Assembly (NCBI GenBank): GCA_024362935.1
Contig: JANCRA010000003.1
Coordinates: forward strand, 6,314,001 to 6,378,000
DNA length: 64,000 nucleotides
Source of the DNA: Setophaga petechia
Lineage: Eukaryota > Chordata > Aves > Passeriformes > Parulidae
Reading direction: 5' to 3'
Shown here in pieces: positions 25,301 through 37,440 of the stretch. Under the pieces are notes generated by a model. The model had not been told where the DNA came from. It made no database searches and worked only from the letters and a program-made list of their open reading frames with translations. The position numbers and the translations under genes were made by a program. Position 1 is the stretch's first letter, and each line of letters opens with the position of its first letter.

Positions 25301-28300
25301 TCAAATCCCATCTGAAGACATACACATTCTTGAGCACATATAGTTAATCCTATGGAGCAATTTGATTCTTTTAATCTGCTTCTACTCCAACTCCTCTGCT
25401 CTTTTTTCTTTTGTATATACTTTGTGCTTTTGTGTTGCCTTTGTTAGTATAATAATAATAAATTATTAACATTCATTTAACTCAGTGATTATTTCTCTTT
25501 TATAACTATTTTGTAGCTACTGTTTTCTACTTTGGATGATGATACATAATTCCTACCTTTTGGAATTACTGCCATTTATTTAGCCCCTCTGTATGAGCCA
25601 GCTCTTCCCAAGTTTCCTCATGCAAAGTTCTCCCTAAGTAATTCTACTCTACTCTAGATCCCAGAAATCAAGCTGTTCCTCTAAGAATCTCCCATGAAGA
25701 GTGAGGAAATTCTGCCTGAAGTCTTCACTTGAATAGGCTGATTGCAGAAGGATTAAAAAATTACCTAAAATGACCTTGTAAAACAAAAAGTAAATTAAAG
25801 TTACTTTTTTTCCTCTCCATAGCTTCTCTATAATAGGAAAACTTTTTCTCTGGGACTTAGAATTTGCTTTTTGTCTCCACTGAAAAATATGCAAACATCC
25901 CTTAAATGCTCACTGTAGTTATATTGGTCTTGGGGGGGGAAAAAACCAAAACAACACATTACTGAGGTCAGTGTGGAGGTGTCCTGTGTACACCAAGGAT
26001 GGATGTGACAGGGAGCCAACATGCCCAGTTTAACCAAAGCAGGTGAGAAGCAGAGCTCAGCTTTTATCTAAGGTACATGGAAAAAACTCCTGAGGCCACT
26101 CATTCAAGGTTCTTCAGTCCTCAAAATTTGTTCTAATTTCAGCTACTTGGCACAATGCAAAGGGAGACTCAGCCGTCTTCCTCTGTTCAATACATAGTTA
26201 AATGCAACACATTTTAGAAGTCTTATTTTGCTTTTTTTCAGAAACTCCAGAATTGCTTCTCATAAAACAAGTTTCTCGAAATTTTAGGTTTCAGCCAATA
26301 CAAGAATATTACAAATAACACACACTATTTAGCTGGGATTTTTATGGCATCCATTAAGGAGCATCATCTAAATACTGAATATAAAGCTGAGACAGTCAGC
26401 AGCAGCTTTCCACTCTGCTGTGATGGTGCACCAAGAAAGGGAAGAGAGCTCTGCCTTCCCATGGGGCAGCTGAGAGCCACTCTGTCTCAGAAAAAAGCAT
26501 CCTCCTGATCTACAGGGAATAAATCTATTACTGCTGTCTGCTTCCATCTTCAAGACAAGAGTCTGGAGAAAACATTCACATTAAGCATGATTTTTTTTTT
26601 CAAGACTGATAATAAACAGAAAGCTTCACATTCCAAGGCTTAACCTATCAACTGACAGAAGCTGAGCATGCTGTATTGTGAGATTTCTCTTGTATTTTCA
26701 ATCCATCTGGTACTGCCCAGAATATTGGACTAAATGGGCAATTAATCTAATCCAGCACAGCAATTCCTAAATGTTTCTTTCCCTCTAAACACACACAAAC
26801 ATAGAAATATAAACAGTGTTCTAAACATTTGAGTCGCATGTACTGAAGGTCACTGAACAGCACACAATACTCCCTCCCTCTCCAATCCACAGAACAGTGT
26901 GCTTTGTTTCCCCATAATTAATTTCTATTTAATAACTAAGCTTCTAGATAGCTCATTACTTAAAAAAGAATTAAATACTCATGACTATGAGGTTTAAATT
27001 GGTCTTTTCATTAGATAAAACTATTGAAATAGGACAGTAAAATATCCTGATTTCAAGAGCAAGACACATAACTCAGAGTTCAAGTAGTAAAGCAATTAAT
27101 CTTCAACAGAACAGCACATGGTAGCTCTGAAAACAAAGCTCTAAATTCTGACAATCATCCTAAAATATTTAACACTGAATCTCTTCTGAGACTTCTGTTA
27201 GAACTCAATAGAAAAGCCCCATCGTCTGCTCACAAAATAAATGCAAATCCTTACAAGGCTGGAAAACCATAATATGGCTCCAGGCATACCTTTGGTTCTT
27301 TCTTACTATCAGCTCCTGTGAGAATCACCATATTCCCTGATGCTCAGGGAAAGCTCTTTAAATGCCTGCTTTTTCCATTCTCTTCCAACACAGTCATTTT
27401 TAAACATCACCTCGTTTTCCTCTCACATTTAACACTTCCATTAATGACTAAGAGCAAGAGTTCACATTTCAGTGCATTAGTCCAGCTCTCATCTTGTGAT
27501 TTCCACATTGTTCTATAGTTTATAAAAAACTACACTGCAAGCTAAATAAAAAAATAAATTAACACTGTACCCTGCCAAGGTAAATTCAGGAAGAATTATT
27601 TACAGTCAGTTCTTACAAGGGATTAGATCACTTATGACTGATGCCTACACGAGTGCTGCCAAGAGCAGACCCCTTGTGCACACTGAGCACACACCCAAGG
27701 TGGCAGCACGTGGCAGCCTTTTTTTGACCCCCCAATTTACAATACACACACGTTTTGGTGACAAATTAACCTTCATTTTGAAAATTGCTGCGACCTCCAA
27801 AAGGCCAAAATGAGGAACCCCAAATTTAGCTTCCTTCTCACTGACCCAGTACAACACTCAGTCTTCTTGTGTGCCCCCAATTTCCCTTTTATGTTTTTGG
27901 AATCACCTTTGGGACATGTGTTTCCTCATAGAGGTACAATGACCAGCACAATGGCTTTATCCCAGTGGTGACCTCCAAGCAGGACATGACCTCCTTTTGT
28001 CCTGAAGTTCAAGGACAAAAAACTGAAGATGTAGGGGCATTTCTCAGCTCCAACTCAGACACAAATTCTCAGCCTTAGGTAAAAGCAAATTATTTTTATG
28101 GATTATGCTAATTCAGACCAGAAAAGAGGCCAACTATTTTTTTCTTAAAAGTGGGAGGCATCATATATGCAATACTTGACTCTTACTATTTCTTACACGA
28201 ATTCACTTCAGCCAGTTACATAATTTGCCCCAGCTAGAGGTCCTAAAAAAGTGCACAATGGTATCTTAAAGTCCATCTCAGTCCTATCCTTACAGAAATG

Positions 28301-29389
28301 AAATAAAATTATTCAGTCCTTCTTCATTAGCCGTGCTTTCTTACTCTTTGTGTTGATTTCCATGAACTCTTCTCACCTCCTGTTTTGTCACCTCTTTCTT
28401 AGAAAACAGCCCCAAAAGGAATATTCCACACTCTCTGCTACATCACATCATAACACAGTACATACTCCTTCAGTTGATGACTCAAATTTCTGCCCAAGAA
28501 AAATACATTAGATTTGGACTTGTCAGATGGCATTCTTGAGAAATTAGATTTGCAAATATTTCTTCAATTGTGATTAAATCGACAATAAATCTAACACTAA
28601 ACCATAGGGCACTATTGCAGGAATGAAACTTAAATCAGACATTTTTAGTTTCTTTTGTTTGCATAAAGGTATTGCTTCTTGGCTGCTATGCCCTTGTGTA
28701 TGTTTGTGAGAGGGCCACTCATCTCTGCAGCAATCAAGCAGCATGCCCAGTCAATCATACATTACTGCTGAAAATCAAATAAAAAATGGTTTCTTGCTTA
28801 AAACAAAAAAGATCAGAACCCAACAGAAGGGGAAAAAACCTGAAAGGAGATAGAGGAATCACTCAGAAATGAGTGTGCATTTATAAACAGCTCTCATCTT
28901 TCTGCAAGGCTGTATTATCAAGTCATGTGTGAAGGTTCAAGTAGCCCATTATTATTAGGAAAAAGAATCTTGAAATGCTAAAGAGCTGAATAATTTTAGC
29001 AGGTAAATTATTTCTCTGAAAACTTCAGAAATATACTTTATTATATACTATCCATTTTGAGTTCAGTTTAATGTTTTCCAGCCATCCAATGGTAAGAAAA
29101 CTGGATGGCTCTTGATACCCTTGAAACCCATTTATGTGAGTATCTGGCAGTTGGGGAAGTTTGGGTATCACCAGCTGAGAGCTGCTCTGGAAGAAGCCAG
29201 AGTTGGAAGTGTGTTTATCAAATTGTCTTTTTTTTCCCCCCACTGTCTTACAATTATTTATATTCCTCTTGCCACTCCTGCAGAAGGTCTTTGAAATAAA
29301 ACTATGTCTCAAACAGTCTCCTTTCATTAACTATCTCCAGACAAATCAATATATTGTGTGAGAGATGTGGGCAGAATCTTTCAAGAGAA
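22347..29389. other. unique non-coding sequence, no gene seen
   Basis: Seven kilobases without a supported gene. Small items are an ATAATAATAATA run near 25449-25462, a G8 run near 25932 and a T-run near 26590. A CpG-containing stretch with a repeated CCCCAATTT-type motif at about 27640-27910 is discussed as a finding. Conserved-looking AT-rich texture also appears near 28490-28620. Open frames are 92 codons or shorter. Confidence 0.55.
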
Positions 29390-29640
29390 AGAAATTGCCA
29401 TTATAACTTATAACATGCAATTAGTCATGCAAAATGAAATGCTCTGGAAATTGTGTCTGCTTTATAAATGCTTCATCGTGAAGAGTAGATGGTACTTCAA
29501 AATGCTGGTGGAGTAATAAGTTCTTGTTTGTCAACATAATATTCCCATATGTAATTAGAAAATTGTGTGCAAGCTGACCACTTTACTTTGCTGTATTAAG
29601 GAAATGCACCAGTAGCATTAAAAATACCACGACAAAACAT
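29390..29640. promoter_or_regulatory. candidate conserved non-coding block
   Basis: Complex AT-rich DNA with paired ATGCAA-type sites (acatgcaattagtcatgcaa near 29412-29431), TAAT cores and retained CpGs (ttcatcgtgaag and accacgaca). It lacks simple repeats. The call is from texture only. Confidence 0.28.
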
Positions 29641-32600
29641 CCACTTTCAGCTACAGAATGAAGAATAATTCCAGTCACTAAGCTGTTTTCACTGCTTATC
29701 TCCGACATATGTCACTGTGCCCTTTAACTGAAGTAATCTTTTCCCAAATATAACAGAAAAAAAAAAGTAATTTTAAGACAATTAAGAAAGGAGGGTCAAT
29801 TATTCAAACATCTTCCTGTGTTTATAGGGTAAACACAAAGAATCAGCTTAATTCCATCTTAAAAAAAACTTGGAATGAGGGCTAGGAAAACTTGTCTCCA
29901 CTGCTCATGACACACTAGAGTAAGGTTGCCAAGAGAGGCCATGTAATCTCCTATACTGCCCTTACACATGCCTGAAGATTTTTGACAGCTCCAGAAGAGA
30001 CCCACATTGTGTCAGTGCAGAGCAGTGGATTTCTCAAAGTCCTTTCCAGCTTGACATTTCCATTATTCTCTGCCTATGCTCACCCTGGCTCTGTGAGGAC
30101 ATTGCTGGGCTGCTGCATTCGTACAGATGAAGCTGACAGGGCTTGGCATGAGTGTAGGGTGCTGTCAAAATACTAATACATGCTGAACCAGAGCTTTTCT
30201 TTAACACTCCGTGGTTTTTCATTATTGAGACATGGATGAAGTCTCTACACACTTCAGTTTCCTGAGGTCATTACAGCATCATTTTTATTAATTGGTCAGT
30301 GCTGCTTGGGTTTTTTGCAGCTGCAAAAATGACCTTCCTGAGTAATATGAAATGCAGTTTTCATTCCTGGTGAGCACAGCTGCATAGGAAGAGGGGTGTA
30401 AAAGAAGTTATTTATTTTACTAAAACAAGGGAAGATTAGATACTTGTGGTAGCTGTCATTTAAACAGCAAAATAATAGCAAATGTTATGAGAGATTAAAA
30501 AGAACAAAACAACAGATATAGTGCAATCTACCTTCAAAAGGTGGTCAAAACTAAGTGTCATGCTGGTTACTACTTCTTCATCCTCTCTCAAATCAAAAAT
30601 CTTTCCACAACTAACATGACCCAGTCTGGAGATATATAAAAACATAGGAAAACCATATTTGGAACAGAAATGTTCACATTTTTAGCCATATTTTAGGCCT
30701 CCACAAAATGATGTGAGTATCCAGTTTGCCTGTTATTTTATTTTTAACTACTTTCATAAACTAAACTGATGCCCTCAGGGAGCTCTCTACAGCTGACCCA
30801 CCTAATACTATTCCTGGTCAGTATAGCATGACTGTTCCCTTCAATACACACTCCCTACTTTGCTCCATTACCCAAGAAATCACATTTTTCCACTAGCCTG
30901 AGATAAAAATCAGGTAGCAGTCATGAGATCTGATGGAAAAATATATTTTACATAACCAGTCTTTTATGCTCAAGAAATAAAAGATATTGCTTCTTTATTG
31001 TGTACACAAAACATAAAGGGCCAGGGCAGACAAATTAAAGTGTATCCAAGACACATTAAAATGGAAAAACTTTCAAGCATTTCAGTCTGCAGGGTGAGTA
31101 CCATAAGCACAATTTCCCATCTGAAATAAAATAATTTCAAGTTTGAAATTGCAAAGTGTTTGTTTCTTTTGTTTTTTCTCCTCTGAACAATGTCTGCCAA
31201 CAGACATGGATAGCAGGGCCAACAGGGAAACTTATTTTCAAGTAGCCCATCTTTTATCTCTAATCACTGCTGAAACATGCTTTGGTACTGAACATGTCAC
31301 ACAACTGTTCTGGGCTTGTTTTGTTTCCCTCTATTGACAGCTCATATGAGCAGGATTTCACTTAACTAGAAATCCTGCCAATTTTAATCAAACAAAATGA
31401 CCTAGGCAAACATGACAGGCATTAAGAAGAAAACAAAACTTCTTTAAAGATGTTACAATCAGATTAGATTTCATAGAGTAAGACATAAAAATCCATAAAG
31501 CTTCTGGTTTATTAAAGTCTAAACAAAAGATGGATACACCTGAACTCAATTTCAGACTACCCATGACCCAGTATTACAGGTTCTTTTTCTTCCCTCTCAC
31601 CACAGCACATGGAATTTCTTTCACATACTGCAAAACATATGTTAAACAATCTCTGATGGTTGCTGTTTCTCACACAAAGGACTGCAAATACTCTTAGACC
31701 AAAATCAGGCTACTTGTGCCACAGGGGTTTACACATACAAGAATAAACATCATCCCACACTGTATTATTTCCTTAATCACATGAGAAAAAAGCAAAAAAA
31801 AGCTTTATCCCTAAAATAAAGAGAAACAAACAGAGATTCTTTTGCCAATATGGACAAAGGCTTTGGAAATTTCCAAGAGAAAGATATGATTTTTTTTTCC
31901 TCAAAAAGGGGTGTAATATGCTCTGTTCCCCACTTGGGATAAAAAAATCCATTTCTGTGTGACATTAAAATTCACTGGGTTTGGTGTTTCTCTAATTTCA
32001 GAAAATAGAAACATATTATTTTTTATGTGAAGTCTTTTCTTCCTTTAATACTGATAGAGTTCTTCTCTCCCTCTTAATTATGCCTAAGTTTTGATGAACA
32101 TGTCCCCGCTACTCATTCTTAGTTCGCTGCCTCAAATTTTAGCAAATTTTACCCCTTTTTTTGACAGAGCCACATTTCACCTCTTCTGTCTCTCTAAAGA
32201 CCAAAAAAAAATCCAACAATAAATAAGCAAGCTTTACTTTGCTTTTCCAAATAAAACAAGTATCAGCTGTTTCCTCCTCCTCCAGCTCCAGCTCTTTCCC
32301 AGCTCAGCAGGGATCCAGGCCCCTGCATACCTACACACCACTGTCAGGATATTTGGAAAACCCTTGACCTCAGGTTAGAATGTACTGCACAGCTCTCCAC
32401 GCTCAGTATTCATATTTACTCTCAATCATCTCTTAAAACAGATTTGTTTATACAGCCAGCTGTGTGTTGGAAGCTGCACAGTTGTTGCTTGCATCCTGCC
32501 TTGAGCTGTTTTTCCCACAAGGGTTTCTGCTGCCCCTTTGCCCACACACTTATTCCCTGCAACTGGGATCAACATCAGCTGCAATTCTCTGACCACCCCT

Positions 32601-34386
32601 CCACTCTCATGCTGTAAACTGATGAATTCTAATCAAGATATCTCAGGGCATTTTACAGTCTCTCAAAGTCACTTTTGTGTTGCTTCATCTACTGCCCTCT
32701 CTTAACAAGTATTTCAAATTGGATGATAGCTCTAGAAGGTTTTACTCAGATACAAGTAGTACCCATTTTCCAGCCTTATTAAATCATAAAGCACTTGATT
32801 CATTTCCAGGGATTAGGTCCAAAATATCCTCTGGCTATATTGACCATTCAACAAATTGCATTATGAAAGCAGCACTACAGCAGAGTAGCTCTAAAAGCCT
32901 GCTTTCCTTGGATTTTGCATGGTTATTATTGCAATCAATATTGGAGCAATTCAAATCCCTCATGATCAATCCCCAAGGCTTCTTTAAGGTACTTTTCTTA
33001 TAGGTACAAACATTACACCAATATTTTTTGAACCACCCTCAGGGTCTATAGCAACAACTTGCCTTTTCATCAACTTCTTTCCATACTGCCTCTGGTTTAT
33101 GGGACATATCACACATCCCTTGGGAAATTCTTTGCCATCATTCAGTATTAATTCTTGCTAGAGTCAGTTTTGTTTTCTAAATCTCAAAGCTCTAGAGCTT
33201 TCCTGGATGTTTGGCTTGACATCACATCCTTGAAAATGATAGTTCATTCAAAACCGTGTGGGAGACAAGTTCCTTTTAAACATCAAAAGCCACAAACAAA
33301 ATTCAGTGCTGTATTAAATATTTCAGAACATTTTAATTTTGAAAATAAAATTCCTTTTCCCCACCAAAAAATGTCTAAGTCTGACTCTAATCAGGAGTCT
33401 GGTATTTCATTTCCTTACTTGGATAAATTCACAATTCTAACAGGAAGAAAATCTCTGGTCTCTATCAGCCCCTAACTTAATAGAAAAGTCTATCTCCTCA
33501 CTTAGAGAAATGCTGCTTTTAGTATGTGTTTCTAGAACACTATGCCATAAAAATACATCCTGTCATTCAATTCTGTACCTTGATGTTGGTCTACAGTATG
33601 ATCTCCATCACATCCCCCAAACTGAGGTTAATTTTAACCTGCCTACTGCAGGGGTTAAATCAGTTCAAATCCAATGGAATTTCTATTTGATTCACTCAGT
33701 AGTGTGAAAAATCGAGGTAAAAGGCAGGGGCACATGAAGGGTACACTAATTTTAATCAAGTCCTTCCAAGTGTGTGAATGCCAGAGAATGATTGGATCTC
33801 AGATTTCATCATAAGTGTGAGTATTGCTTTATTGTGAACATTTACATTAGTACTTTAATCCCTTTAGGAAAAGAATACTGGAAATTGGTTTCAAAATGTT
33901 CCCTTCATTAAATCTGCTGCAATTTCTTTTGAAATAAAAGGCACAGTCTGAGGTAGTGAGAACCTCACAGATGAACTGCTGGAAACATTAGGTAAGGACC
34001 TCTCAACCCTTAAAAGGAATGAAATTGTGCTGCACATTTCCCAGCTGAATAGTTTGCAACATATTAACATCATTTGGGAGAATAGAATTTTAAGTAAAGG
34101 CTGTCAATGTGTATCACATGTTTAAAGGAAATCAGAGACAAAATGAAGAACTTAAAATGTGTGAGGAAGCCACATCCACAGGAAACTACTCATGTTTTTT
34201 CTAAGCTCTCTTTTCTGCCCATTATGGTAGTTTATTCACAGCATTTCACTGTGCTGGGAGACAGAACAATGTTGTACCACCATAGAAATCTCAGGTTTGT
34301 GATTCAGCAGATGCCTCAAGTTTTAGCTTTTGTATTTTTCAGATTCTGTGCTGCTTTAGTGTGTGGGTCAGGGCTTCATATGAGGG
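29641..34386. other. unique non-coding sequence, no gene seen
   Basis: No supported gene. The 108- and 106-codon plus-strand frames at 32677-33003 and 33155-33475 show no family resemblance. The stretch of about 32800-33250 has a faint resemblance to antisense LINE endonuclease-region sequence (see findings), too weak to annotate as an element. Poly-A/T runs of 8-10 bases are scattered throughout. Confidence 0.5.
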
Positions 34387-34573
34387 GATGGTGAGCTCTC
34401 CTCACAGAGTAAGGAGAAAAAACAATTCCTGCTGGGGACCAAGGACAAATTATGAAGATCTCAGGCCCAAGAGCATAAACAACGTGGACTGAAGAGAGGA
34501 AAACAAGGATGGGACTGCATGGGCAGGAGCTGTAATTGGACAATTATCTCCAATGTGCAAATGGACCAGAACT

Positions 34574-34580
34574 TATAAAA
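34574..34580 (+). promoter_or_regulatory. LTR TATA box
   Basis: The sequence tataaaa lies about 190 bases into the LTR and 111 bases upstream of the poly(A) signal, the normal U3 promoter position. Transcription would begin around 34600-34610 and run rightward. Whether it is active cannot be judged from sequence. Confidence 0.6.
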
Positions 34581-34690
34581 GTGAGAGACCCCGTGATCAG
34601 TTGTCCATTTTGTGACCATTTTGGGTTCACCTGGGGTGTAGCCTTGGCTGGGCTCTTGTGCTGCTTAAGATGGATCTATTGAGGCCTCTT

Positions 34691-34696
34691 AATAAA
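34691..34696 (+). terminator. LTR poly(A) signal
   Basis: A canonical aataaa with T-rich sequence downstream, placed near the 3' end of the LTR as expected for the R region. Confidence 0.65.
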
Positions 34697-34749
34697 TCCT
34701 TACTTTACTCTTTATCTCTGTTCTAGGTCAGCCTTCACAAGGCATCACA

Positions 34750-37350
34750 GCAAGGTCCCACCTCAGATAAGATCTCATAAGATTGTCATAAGTCTTGATT
34801 TCGTGTATCACATCCACTCAGTGTGTCTCACACTGGCAAAAGAGATGTGGAAAATCAGAGACCAGCAGGAGCCTGCACTGGGCACAAGATCAGATGTCAA
34901 ATGCAGGGTTCCCTCCTGGAAATAATGCTTTGGAGGAAACTCTTGTGGAAAGCAGAATTTTGTCCAGCAGCATTTGTTTTGAATTCATTCATGCTTTTCT
35001 GAGTCCTGTGATGTGTTAAAAGCAGTTAATGTGGCCTTGTGCGTGCTAAGTAACCTGCTTTTGTCTCTGTCCTCAATCTTCCCCAAACCACATAAACTAT
35101 CAGATTATTAAAAATATCTGTGGTTTCAACCTTAAACAAATTCAAATTTTCTCAGATCTGCTGTACACAGCAAACAGCCAGTAGGGACTGCTCTAAATTA
35201 GTCACAATCTATGATAATGATGATATGGCTCTAGTCCCTTCCCTGAAATTGCTAAACTTGACTCTCCTGGATGCCAGGACATTTTGGGGTTGCTCACACT
35301 CTTTCCAGTTCTCTCAAAAACTAAACAAAGGAAACTTTCCCTGAAGTTGGTCTGTTCTGTGAACTTACACACAGATTATTTCAATGGATTCACACTTTTC
35401 AAACAGAACACTTTACCTAAAATTTCTAAACACACCTAAAGGCAAAATATTTCAGACACTTAACATCTTACAGAAACACTTAGCTTTTCTATTCAGCAGT
35501 GTAGCACACTGAATTAAAAGCATGATAATACTGAAGAAATTACATAAGAAAGGCATATTTTTAGAAGAAATATTCTTTTGTTCTCTCTACTCATATTTCC
35601 AATAATGTTTTCTTTCTGCACAAAGCACTTATGCATTATAAGAATATCAGAATTAATTTTAAAAACATGTTTGACAAGAATGCATATTTTTGGACTCACA
35701 CAGAAAAGCTACAGAAAAAACTTAAGTACTAATCTATGAATGAGATGAAACAGGCCAGTAGAAGATTGATGTACAAAGAAGAGTATTTGGTAAAAACTTC
35801 AAAAAAAATGGATATTACAGAAGCAACACTAAAAGTAACAGCACACGGGCAGCCTTAAAATCCTCCAGTTTCACTGCTATGGGAATATTTTGGAAACAGG
35901 AAAGTAGGAGTATACTTACACAAGTAACTGCCACCACACTGGTGGCCTGATACACCTGAAATGAGAGAGAATAAATAACCCATTGGGAGCTTCCCATGTC
36001 TCTGTTGCCTTTTTATTGAGATTAAACAGGGCATGTTATTCCTGCTCAGAATATCCACAGCTTTAAATCCAGGAAGGTTAAAAATCTTCTGCTGACCTAT
36101 TTCACTATATGACACTTAGAATTATATTGATAACAAAACCAGAAATGATACTATCAAAACCAAATGAGATTTCCCCTGAGCTTGCTCTTGATCTACCCTT
36201 GGGTATCAGATGTTTAAAAAAAAAGAGACCCAGAAAAAGTTTGTTTTCTGTGGGTGGAGCCAACACAAACTAGAAACATATGCTATATATTCTCCTTGGT
36301 GGGTGATTTTTCTACATTTCAGCTCAGTAAAGGAAATTTATTGATTAGTCTTCACCTGCAAAGATACAATGACTGAGAGAAAGAGCAGGAAACATTCCTT
36401 TGGACCAAGCTCTCATTAGGAGAGGACTGCACAAAGCAATATGCAGAAATCCCATTTAGGCTGGCAAAGCATAACTTCAATACAACCTAAATGCAGAAGT
36501 GCACAGGAAAACACTTGAACACTTTCTCATGTTCAAGCAGAACATGTGGATGAAGTTAAGCATTTGCTTTTGTTCTTTCCCCAACTACAAAGCAATGAAC
36601 AGACACTCTTCTGTCTTCACGTGTTCTAAGTAAGGAACAGAAAACTATTCCATCTATGACAACTGATTCTATATATCAAATAACTCTAGGAGGTATCCCA
36701 AAGCAGGGCTGCAGCTCTTTAAAGTACTAATCCTAAAATCTGCAACATAGCTGAGTAACCATACTGGCTGCAACTAACAAGAAACCAATTTAATAAAAAT
36801 TCTCCCAGAAAATCCACAGCAAAGAAGGCATTATTTTGGAAGTGCTTCATATGAATTGATTGTGTTTTATCTATTCAGTATTGCTTTTTAGTGCCAGAAG
36901 TCCAGCAAAAACTCAAGAATGGCTGGGTCTGTGCTTACAAAGACACCCAGACAAACAATTAGGGACCTAATCATTAAAGAGCTTAAGACAGAAAACAGAT
37001 GTTCCAGCCAATTTTGTCAGAGCTGGGAGCCTCTGAAGGGAGAAGTCTGGATTGTTTTGCTTGCTTATTTCTGCAGATCCAGAGATCATTCTCGTTAGTG
37101 TGTTTTGAGCAGTAATTTCTGAATGATGATGCTGGCAGAACTACAAACAAAGACTTACACTAATCCAATCTGGATGTCACTAACACAGTCACTAAGACTG
37201 TCTTCAGACTTTCACAGGTCAAGCAGGATTTAAACTCTGCTCCATTAACAAGACAGAAGGACACCATTCTTGGGCTTTAAAAAGTGTCTTTGCCTAAAAT
37301 AGCACAGGAATCCAGAGTGGATAACAATGCTTTGTCCTGCAACAGGAGCT
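34750..37350. other. unique non-coding sequence, no gene seen
   Basis: AT-rich DNA. Open frames are 86 codons or shorter, and there is no recognisable repeat beyond short A-runs. Confidence 0.6.
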
Positions 37351-37440
37351 CACAGAAATAATTCATGTACATGGTACTGCCAACCATCAAAAATAATCAC
37401 AGAAATAATTCATGTACATTGTACTGCCAACCATCAAAAT
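37351..37440 (+). repeat. 47-bp tandem duplication, ~1.9 copies
   Basis: The unit beginning cacagaaataattcatgtac at 37351-37397 is repeated from 37398 to about 37440. I count one substitution (g to t in atggtactgc/attgtactgc) before the copies diverge. The near-identity implies a recent duplication. The period is not a multiple of three and no supported gene overlaps it. Confidence 0.92.

Larger units (their letters stand above)
34387..34749 (+). mobile_element. solo LTR of an endogenous retrovirus, plus strand
   Basis: This about 360-bp unit has LTR organisation in order. It starts with a TGGTGAG-type head followed by ctctcctcacagagtaagga. A TATA box, tataaaa, lies at 34574-34580. The poly(A) signal aataaa is at 34691-34696, followed by the T-rich ctttactctttatctctg and the end ttctaggtcagccttcacaa...ggcatca. 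The head and tail match a class of LTRs I recall from songbird genomes. No gag, pol or env sequence adjoins it, so it is a solo LTR left by recombination between two LTRs. The exact edges are uncertain by a few bases, and I found no convincing target-site duplication, consistent with an old insertion or mis-set ends. Confidence 0.8.

Noticed and set aside
33940..33985. ctgaggtagtgag, resembling a let-7 seed, with a short inverted cctcac
   Set aside because: The stem is only about five pairs and the rest of the let-7 sequence is absent; not a microRNA precursor.
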